A DNA stretch of 13,522 nucleotides from a bacterium HR36 (lineage in GTDB: Bacteria > Planctomycetota > Planctomycetia > Gemmatales > HRBIN36), in assembly GCA_002898995.1 (NCBI GenBank), contig BEIM01000040.1:1-13522 (forward strand), read 5' to 3'. Shown here one piece after another: positions 1 to 6,900 of this stretch. Under the pieces are notes generated by a model that did no database searches, had not been told where the DNA came from, and saw nothing but the letters and a program-made list of their open reading frames with translations. The stretch's first letter is position 1; the number at the start of each line of letters is the position of its first letter. Both the position numbers and the translations under genes were made by a program.

Positions 1-667
1 CGTCGAAAGTTTCCAGCAATTTGTTGCGATTCTCCAGGTCTTCCAAGGAGAAGCCGGTGGGCAGGGAGATCCCCCGCACGCGCATGTTCTTGCTGCCGGG
101 CTGGCCTTCGACCTCGAAGGGGTTGTACGCCGTGCCGAGGTAGCCGCCACCGCCAGCATTACCATTGCGGAGCAGGCCGAAGGTTACGTAAGGCGGCACA
201 CCCCGGGGCGTCGGCAACACCTTAGCGCAAATCGAGCCTAGGGATGGATATTTGATGGACAGCGACGGCCGGTTGCCCGTGGTCATGTACAGCGTGCCCA
301 ATTCGTGAGCTCCGATGTTGTGATACAGCGAGCGCACGATCGTGCACTTGTCCATGACCTTGGCCATCATGGGCAAATGTTCGCAAATCTCGATACCGGG
401 CACGTTGGTCTTGATGGGCTTGAATTCGCCGCGGATACCTTCGGGCGCCTCAGGCTTCAAGTCCCACATGTCAATGGTGGCGGGGCCACCAGCTAACCAA
501 ACCATAATAATGCTCTTGGCTTTGGCACGGGCCCGCGCTTGCGGGGAAGCTTGCGCTTCCAGGCGGAGCAATTCCGGCAGGGTCAAGCCGAGCAGCCCGG
601 CAGTGCCCAGCTTGAGAAAATCTCGGCGGTGGAAACCTTCGCAATCGGTCCAGGTACGAGCGGCCAT
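1..667 (-). CDS. DUF1501 family protein, Tat-exported (partial, C-terminus off window)
   Basis: I translated this directly from the minus strand. An open frame of 222 codons runs from ATG at 667-665 to the left edge, so the C-terminal part is missing. The N-terminus carries a twin-arginine signal: HRRDFLKLG with R14-R15, then a hydrophobic stretch (GLLGLTLPELL). The mature part begins with SIIMVWLAGGPATIDMWD, followed by KPEAPEGIRGEFKPI and later IVRSLYHNIGAHELGTLYM, the usual opening of planctomycete DUF1501 proteins. That family is related to the alkaline phosphatase/sulfatase fold; its substrates are unknown. The start is supported by GAGGAA at 674-679, six bases upstream. It lies 117 nt downstream of the DUF1549/DUF1553 gene on the same strand with no evident terminator between, so co-transcription is likely. 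Family assignment is strong. Export by Tat is inferred from the signal, and enzymatic activity is not demonstrable here. Confidence 0.93.
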   Translation of the reverse strand, partial: MAARTWTDCEGFHRRDFLKLGTAGLLGLTLPELLRLEAQASPQARARAKAKSIIMVWLAGGPATIDMWDLKPEAPEGIRGEFKPIKTNVPGIEICEHLPMMAKVMDKCTIVRSLYHNIGAHELGTLYMTTGNRPSLSIKYPSLGSICAKVLPTPRGVPPYVTFGLLRNGNAGGGGYLGTAYNPFEVEGQPGSKNMRVRGISLPTGFSLEDLENRNKLLETFD

Positions 668-784
668 GGCACATTCCTCGCGGCCCCGAATGGAGACGGT
701 AGGTGAGGGCATCAGCCCGGGGCTGAGGCTGAGCGCCTCGGTCAGGCCGACCCACAACTCCCCTTGGGGTCAGCCGGCGGGTGT

Positions 785-3196
785 TTAATGGTTGAGCACG
801 AACTCACGGGAGTTCACCAGAGCCCAAAGCACATCGGTGAAACCGCTATTGCGTCCGCGTTTCGCCACATGTGCCAGGGCTTCGGTTTTTTCTTTCTCGG
901 TAGGATAGCGGCATAAGGTGGCCAGGAAAAGCTCCTCGAGGATTTCGGCATCGGATTTACCGGAACGCAACAGTTGCGGCAAGCGCCCGGTCTCGATTTT
1001 GCGCAAGACCGCCGTCTCAGTCATCAGGAACAACGTCTGCGGCAGCGCCGGTTCGGGAGTGCGTTCGCATTCGCACGTCGTCTGCCGCAAAGGCCGGCCA
1101 AACACGCGGAAGGCGATGGCTGCCGGAGTGTTCGCGTTGATGCGGTTCGGCGCCACCTCAATCGCTTTGCTACCCCGCGGGACCTCCGGCCCAAATTCTT
1201 CCGTTGTCCCTAACGCGCCATTCATTACATCCACAAAGACCTCTGCCATCATGCGGCGAGGATAAGCGCGGGAGTAGTTGTTGCGGTCGTGAACATTGTA
1301 CTGGTTGGGCTTGCTGCTGCGCTGATAAGTGGCCGATTGCAGTATCGTGCGTTCAAGATAACGGATGTCGAATTTGTGAGCGACAAAGTCGCGGGCCAGT
1401 GCGTCAAGCAACTTTTCGTTGGAAGGTGGATTGGCTGCTGAGAAGCTGTCCACTGGCTCGACCAAGCCGATGCCGAAATAATGCGCCCAGACGCGGTTGA
1501 CAAAGGCGCGGGCGAAATACGGGTTGTCGGGTTGCACCATCCAGCGGAACAGTTGCTCACGGCAATCACCGTCATAGGTGAATTCTGGGCCGCCTGGCGC
1601 TTTCGGCGGGAGAATGTCGTTGGTGTCTGGATGAGGCAGCCGTCGCAGCGCGGTGTTGTCCACGTAGATTTCGCGAATGGTCGGCAGCTGATTCGGCTTG
1701 GCAGCGCCCGCCTGCTTGCGAATTTCGGCATTCGCCTGTTGAATAGCCGCCTGGGCATCGCGCGGAATGCCGAATTTCACCTGGGCGAAGATATTGGCGT
1801 ACTGCCGATAATCCACCTGCGACCAGCGGTCAAACGGATGCTTGTGACACTGAGCACATTCGATGCGGATGCCGAGGAACGCGGCTGCCGTGTGTTCGGC
1901 CATTTCCTCGATCGGGAAATTGAAGTTGTTGCCTTGCACACGCCGCCAGAATAGATCCAGCGATTTTCGCTCCGCGTAGTTGCTTTCAAAACCCCGAGCC
2001 AGCTGCTGCTCAAACTCCACCGCCCACTTCACGTACTCCTGCGGGGTCTGGCCATCGCGACTGGTGGCGCAAAGCACACCATGTACGATTTGGTCGTAGG
2101 GCATGTTCTCCGCCAGGCGTTTGCGGAACCAGTCGTACCAGGCTTTGGAACGCCGCGGACGCATCTGCACCGGCTGTTCCATGCGATCCACGTTATTGGC
2201 GGTGATGTCGCAAAACTTGGTAGCCCACAGCGCCGCGTGCAGCGGATGATTCAGCAATTCCTCGATCTTGCGGTTGCGCTTGTCGGGACTCTTGTCCGCT
2301 AGGAATTGCCGCACTTCATCTGGTGTCGGCAGCTGTCCGATTGTGTCAATATAGACGCGGCGGAGGAATTCTTCGTCCGAAGCCGGATCCGACGGTACCA
2401 TGTTGAGCTTGCGGAGTTTTTCGAGCACCAAATCGTCAATGTAGTTGTGCACTGCCACCTGCGGAAAGGTGAAATTCTTGTCCACAGGGACGGGCAGGAT
2501 AACGCGGGCCGTGGTCACCAATCCTCGATAGCCCGCCACGACCACGGTGTCGCCTGGCCGCATGACCTTTACCAACCCACCCGGTGCCACTTCGGCCACG
2601 TAGTCATCCACCACGCGATAATCGGCAAACTGCGCCAGACTTTCCTCACTGCCGTCGCTGAACCGCACGAGCAAGCGGAATTGTTTGCTCTCCCCTTCCC
2701 GGCGGAAGACATGTTCGCCCGGATCGAGCCGCATACTCAGGACTTGCTTGGCGCGGCTCGTTGGCTCCCAGGATGCTCCGCGCGCGATCCATTCCCGGAA
2801 AATCTGATACTGCCAGGAACCTTTCGCGAAACGTTGGCCGCCACCGTGTGGAATCTGGCCCGTCGCTTTCAATAGCAGCAGGCTTTGATCGGGGTCCACG
2901 ATGTTGATGCGCCGGCCGTTGCCGTCCCGGGTTATCGCCAGGTAATCTTTTTCCGGCGAATAGCCGAACAGACTCAGGAAAAAGCCCCCTTTGCCCTGAA
3001 ACGAACCGTGGCAGGCACCAGCATTGCAACCGTGCCGACTGAGCAAACCGACCACGTGTTTCCCAAAATCCGGTTGCTCGACAACGGTTCCATCTGGTAA
3101 GTTAATAGGCTCCGCTTGAGCCAACGAGGGAACAAGAAGCACTGCCGTTAGAGTTATACCCCAACACAAGACTCGACGAACCGCAGCGTCGTGCAT
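785..3196 (-). CDS. Planctomycete cytochrome-type DUF1549/DUF1553 secreted protein
   Basis: This is an 803-aa protein. Residues 1-28 form a Sec-type signal peptide ending in SLAQA. Residues about 40-140 form the planctomycete cytochrome-like domain, with C57-x4-C62-H63 followed by GSFQGKGGFFLSLFGYSP. Residues about 150-235 are beta-rich and resemble a bacterial Ig-like (Big_2) domain (FRLLVRFSDGSEE). Residues about 250-470 match DUF1549, including a canonical haem-type CAQCH at 447-451. Residues about 540-790 match DUF1553 (NPYFARAFVNRVWAHYFGIG, then DFVAHKFDIRYLERTILQSA). Length and domain order are normal for the family. The start ATG at 3196 is supported by GGAGG (minus strand, 3203-3207), six bases away. 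It heads the unit with the DUF1501 gene downstream. The family is linked by inference to degradation or electron-transfer roles in planctomycetes, and no substrate can be read from the sequence. Possible haem attachment rests on the two Cys-His motifs. Confidence 0.95.
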   Translation of the reverse strand: MHDAAVRRVLCWGITLTAVLLVPSLAQAEPINLPDGTVVEQPDFGKHVVGLLSRHGCNAGACHGSFQGKGGFFLSLFGYSPEKDYLAITRDGNGRRINIVDPDQSLLLLKATGQIPHGGGQRFAKGSWQYQIFREWIARGASWEPTSRAKQVLSMRLDPGEHVFRREGESKQFRLLVRFSDGSEESLAQFADYRVVDDYVAEVAPGGLVKVMRPGDTVVVAGYRGLVTTARVILPVPVDKNFTFPQVAVHNYIDDLVLEKLRKLNMVPSDPASDEEFLRRVYIDTIGQLPTPDEVRQFLADKSPDKRNRKIEELLNHPLHAALWATKFCDITANNVDRMEQPVQMRPRRSKAWYDWFRKRLAENMPYDQIVHGVLCATSRDGQTPQEYVKWAVEFEQQLARGFESNYAERKSLDLFWRRVQGNNFNFPIEEMAEHTAAAFLGIRIECAQCHKHPFDRWSQVDYRQYANIFAQVKFGIPRDAQAAIQQANAEIRKQAGAAKPNQLPTIREIYVDNTALRRLPHPDTNDILPPKAPGGPEFTYDGDCREQLFRWMVQPDNPYFARAFVNRVWAHYFGIGLVEPVDSFSAANPPSNEKLLDALARDFVAHKFDIRYLERTILQSATYQRSSKPNQYNVHDRNNYSRAYPRRMMAEVFVDVMNGALGTTEEFGPEVPRGSKAIEVAPNRINANTPAAIAFRVFGRPLRQTTCECERTPEPALPQTLFLMTETAVLRKIETGRLPQLLRSGKSDAEILEELFLATLCRYPTEKEKTEALAHVAKRGRNSGFTDVLWALVNSREFVLNH

Positions 3197-3250
3197 GGCA
3201 ATCCTCCAGGCGGGATGGTATCGGCGGGATGATGGTGGGCGATATCGCAG

Positions 3251-3278
3251 GCCACCCTTTGAGGCCTCACGGCGTGGC
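3251..3278. promoter_or_regulatory. 28-bp dyad-symmetric element, candidate operator
   Basis: GCCAC (3251-3255) and GTGGC (3274-3278) flank a perfect 10-bp palindrome TGAGGCCTCA (3260-3269) with equal 4-nt spacers, so everything centres on 3264/3265. Eleven of fourteen pairs are symmetric. It sits 55-82 nt upstream of the DUF1549 start and just downstream of a candidate -10 box, a position suited to a repressor site or a leader hairpin. A second perfect palindrome, GCGATATCGC, lies beside it at 3239-3248. The symmetry is seen; the role is inferred. Confidence 0.4.
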
Positions 3279-3311
3279 TTGTTCCAAATCTGGCCTCTGG
3301 TGCTTTTGCAA

Positions 3312-3317
3312 ATTGTA
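3312..3317 (-). promoter_or_regulatory. Candidate -10 box for the DUF1549/DUF1501 unit
   Basis: TACAAT on the minus strand matches the sigma-70 -10 consensus at five of six positions. The best -35 at 17-nt spacing is TGGCCT (3335-3340), only three of six. If used, transcription would start near 3305 and leave a leader of about 110 nt containing the 28-bp dyad. The weak -35 keeps confidence low. Confidence 0.27.
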
Positions 3318-3807
3318 TCGCGCAGTGGTGTCGCAGGCCAGGGCGGCTGTTTATAGATGGCCTCACGTTGCTTTAACCCCGTTATGTCAGCAAAGTATCG
3401 CCGGCCATGGCAAACTGTTATTGAACCTTATCAGCGAGGGAAGAATCTCCGCGGAAAAAAACCATCGTGCCCGCCAGGAGATCGACAATTACCGAAACCC
3501 CGCACAGCCAGGCGACAGCGCACCCAGACGTCATCCGGGATGCACTCTGTACGACTTACCATGCGCAAGCCATTGTGGCCGGCGCGTTTATTGGATGGCA
3601 TAGCCCCATGGTGCAGGCGAAAGCGGCTTGTAATGCTGGGACGCGTAAGCTACCATGGATTCTGATAGGTCATTCGGTGGAACGGGCTGGAGCGTGAAGG
3701 ATTCGGGGGATCGAGATATGCGCGGGCCGTTGCCAACGGTGATTCCGACCGTGACGATCATGCGGGCGGCGCAGGATCGATGCAAAAGGCAATTAGACAG
3801 GCTGGTT

Positions 3808-3837
3808 CTGGCATGAGCCGTGCCCGCAGACTACAAT
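3808..3837 (+). promoter_or_regulatory. Candidate sigma-70-type promoter for the VWA gene
   Basis: CTGGCA (3808-3813, four of six to TTGACA) is followed after 18 nt by TACAAT (3832-3837, five of six to TATAAT). Transcription would begin near 3844, giving a leader of about 138 nt before the ATG at 3982. This is a consensus match only. Confidence 0.38.
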
Positions 3838-3848
3838 GTAAACAAGAG

Positions 3849-3866
3849 CCAGCCCATTCAGGCTGG
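3849..3866 (+). other. Leader hairpin upstream of the VWA gene
   Basis: CCAGCC (3849-3854) and GGCTGG (3861-3866) form a perfect 6-bp stem with loop CATTCA. It lies just after the predicted transcription start of the large gene and may stabilise or regulate the 5' leader. It lacks a following T-run, so it is not a typical terminator. Confidence 0.35.
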
Positions 3867-3966
3867 GAAATTCGCCTGCGCTTAGTTGGTAAACTACGCC
3901 AGGCTTGCGCTCCATATCGCAGCGAACTGGAGTAGGAAAAAGTCGCGGCAATCGCGCACCATTCGC

Positions 3967-3973
3967 GGGGGAG
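3967..3973 (+). promoter_or_regulatory. Ribosome-binding site that fixes the VWA gene start
   Basis: GGGGGAG lies eight bases before ATG 3982. An in-frame TTG at 3886 would add 32 residues, but it has no Shine-Dalgarno sequence and would bury the signal peptide. The site therefore favours 3982. Confidence 0.7.
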
Positions 3974-3981
3974 AATCGGCT

Positions 3982-6900
3982 ATGAAGCTACGGCGACAGG
4001 TGGTGTGGGTCGCGGGGGCCATAACGGTGTTGTGTGGGGCCAGTGCGTTGCTGGGCGATCCTGTCCAGCCCCGAAACACTGGCCAGGCGAACGGAAACGG
4101 AGCGGTCGGTAGCAATGTGGTGCAGAGCCTCACGCAAGACCGACTACGTCAGCCGGGCGTGCTCACTTACGAAACGCAGGATCACCGCATCTTGTTTGCA
4201 GTCAAGCTCCAGCCAAAATTGGATGCCGCACCCCGGCAGCCCCGCGATTTCGTTGTCCTGTTCGATACCACTGCGAGCCAGGCCGGCGAAAACTGGCTCG
4301 TGCAGCTGGCGTTACTACGCGAATTGGCTCAGCAATTAGGCGACCAGGATCGCGTACGCATTGTCCTGGTGAACACTCAACCCAAAGAGATCACGCCTGG
4401 TTACGTCGCAAAGAAAGACGAGGCGTTGCAGAAAGCTTTGCAGGAGTTGGCGGACATTACGCCGATGGGTGCGGCTGACCTCAAGGTGACCTTGGACCGC
4501 ACGTTCGAGCTGCTGGAAAATCGGCCCGGCCGGCAGCAGGTAATCGTGTATATCGGAGATGGGATGAGCACGTTGCGGCCAATCAGTCTGCAGGAGCGGC
4601 TACGCTATGCCGAGCAGTTTAACCGTTTGCGGGTCAATTTTTACGCAGTGCCGATCGGCTTTCGGCTGGATTTTGAGTTTCTGCACGGGATGACGGGCGG
4701 CACGGGAGGCACGGTGTGGCGTGTGGATATTCGCTTCCAGGTGCCCGAACTCTGGAAACAATGGCTGGCACAACTGGATGCCGCGGTCTTGTACCCGACG
4801 GAATGGCGATTACCGGACGAAGTCGCCGAGTTTTATCCCGCGCGTTTGCCACCGCTGCGTGCCGACACGCCGACCCTCGTCGTCGGCCAACTCCGCCAGT
4901 TGCCTCAGAAATTCCAGTGGAAGGTCAAAGGTTTTGTTGGCGACCAGGTGGTAGAAGTCGGACAGGAAGAAAAGGTTATAGCGCCAGAGGTCACGCTGTT
5001 TTTCCTGACGGCTTTGGTGGAGCAAGCCAAACGGCACCAGGATGCGCCGGCGTTGCTGCCTGCCGATCGCATGCTGGTGATGGCACGCGAGCAAGCCCTG
5101 CTGGTGCGCGATGAATTGTTGGCCCAGGGAAGAATGGCGGTGCGTTTGGAGCGACTCGACCTGGCCCGCCAACTTTTCGAGCAAGCCCAGAAAATGGATC
5201 CTCATAATCCGGAAGCGCGAGCGGCAGTGCGGCTGGTGGAACGGTTACAGAGTGCTCCCGATGCGGAACGGCGGCGGGAGATTTTGGCAAACGCATTAGC
5301 GCAAGCTGGAGGAGCAGCGGGCGGGGCCGGCGGCGGTGCAGCAGCTGCTGGCAATAAGCCCGATCCTCTGGCTGCAGACCTCTTACAACGCCAGGAACAG
5401 CGCCTGCGTGTCTACGAACAGCAGTTGCAAACCGAAGTAGACCAGTTGCTGCGAGCTTTACACCGGCAGTTGACCGTCGCTGAAGGAAACGAATTGCTCG
5501 CTCGTTTGAAGCTCCTTTCCGAGACGCTGGCCCGCGAGACGCAGATTTCCCCGCAAGTCCGGCAGCAACTATTAGAGCGGCTGGCAGCGGGCATTCGCAA
5601 TGTGGAACGGCGACTGGAACAACAGCGGCAACGCGAAGCCGAGGCCCAGGCCCGTGAAGTCGCGGCGCAGGAGATGGCTCGCCGCCAAGCGCAGGTCCAG
5701 GACGAGCAAGCCCGCATCCGCGAGGCCATGCAGCAATTTCAAGTGCTGGTGCAGGCGAATCGGATGATGGAAGCGTATCGTAAGGGTCTGCAAATTCAGC
5801 AAATGGCGCCCGAAGAGCCGGTGGGCGTCGCTGCTTCCACTCAGGCTTTGTCCCAGCGGTACTATGGCGAGGCCCAACGTTTGGTGTCGGAACGGCGAGC
5901 CAGGTTCCTGGCAGCCATGCTCGAAATTGAACGTTCGCACGTCCCCTTCCCAGACGAACCGCCGATTGCCTTTGCCCCAGCGAGCTTTTACGAGACCAAG
6001 ATTTTCCGCAACTGGAACGAATTGTCGCGGCATCGCATTAAGCGCTGGCTGGTGAGTTATCTCGGGGAAGCGCCCTCAGAGCGCGCCCTGGAAATTGAAC
6101 GCATGCTGTCTCAACCGAGTCCGCTACTGCCAGTTTCTTTCCCGCAAGACACCCCGCTGAAGATCGTGATCGACACCATAGAGAAAAAGCTCAACATCCC
6201 CATCCGCATTGATTTCGAAGCGTTCGGGGAAGAAGCGGCTAAATTCGACCCAGAACAACTGCTGCTGAAAAAGACCGTGCGTTGCCAGCACATGTCATTG
6301 GGGATGATCTTGCACGATGTGCTGGCCAGTGTCGAACCCCAGGCAACCTATATCATCCGCCGCGATACGGTGGAAATTACCAGTCCCCAGAAGGCGATTG
6401 CCGAGAAAGTGCTGCGCGTCTATCCGGTTCCGGAACTAGTAATTCCGCCGTTATTTGGCGGCAATCCATTCCAGCTCTCGACGATGATATTCGGCATGGG
6501 GTTCCAAATGGGTATTCCCATGATGTTCTGGGGCGGCCCGATGATGGTGGGGATGCCGGGTGCCATGATGGTCGGCATGCCGGGTGCAGCGATCGGGGGC
6601 ATTCCTGGAGCTTTTGCGGGTGGCTTTCCCGGTGCGATGGTGGGCGGTTTCCCGGGCATGATGGTAGGTGGATTCCCCGGCATGATGGTGGGCGGTTTCC
6701 CAGGCATGATGATGATGGGCGGATTCCCAGGCATGATGATGATGGGCGGCATGATGATGGGCATGATGATGGGCGGCATGAATTTCGGCGGCATGATGGC
6801 TTTGGGTGGCCCCAATCTCTTTGCCCAGAATAGTTCCTTCATGCTTATTGAGTTGATCAAGCAAGTCGTAGGCGGGCCGGGTGATTGGTACATTGACCCA

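Larger units (their letters stand above)
3245..3367. repeat. Duplicated bipartite motif upstream of the DUF1549 unit
   Basis: TCGCAGGCCA occurs at 3245-3254 and again at 3331-3340. GGCCTCACG occurs at 3264-3272 and again at 3359-3367. The two half-motifs therefore appear twice in the same order and orientation, with spacers of 9 and 18 nt. A TACAAT box on the minus strand (3312-3317) lies between the two copies. This could be a pair of regulator sites or the residue of a local duplication. The function is inference. Confidence 0.55.
3197..3981. other. Divergent intergenic spacer, no convincing gene
   Basis: This 785-nt stretch separates the DUF1549 unit (leftward) from the large VWA gene (rightward). 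Short open frames on the plus strand (for example 3229-3603 and 3467-3697) lack a good ribosome-binding site, overlap one another and encode no recognisable motif, so I treat the region as non-coding. Its left third (3239-3367) is dense in palindromes and short direct repeats. Its right end (3808-3981) holds a candidate promoter, a leader hairpin and the ribosome-binding site of the large gene. I see nothing tRNA-like. The middle (about 3370-3800) shows no structure I can name. Confidence 0.6.

Noticed and set aside
471..755. 94-codon minus-strand frame at the DUF1501 start
   Set aside because: A different frame over the same DNA; the DUF1501 frame carries the Tat signal and family motifs.
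3229..3697. Overlapping small plus-strand frames in the divergent spacer
   Set aside because: No shared protein features, poor start signals and overlap in different frames.
3886..3981. TTG start 32 codons upstream of the VWA gene start
   Set aside because: No ribosome-binding site; it would place a charged segment before the signal peptide, while ATG 3982 has GGGGGAG at proper spacing.
6619..6744. Possible CRISPR array
   Set aside because: Repeats are contiguous without unique spacers and keep the reading frame of a protein.
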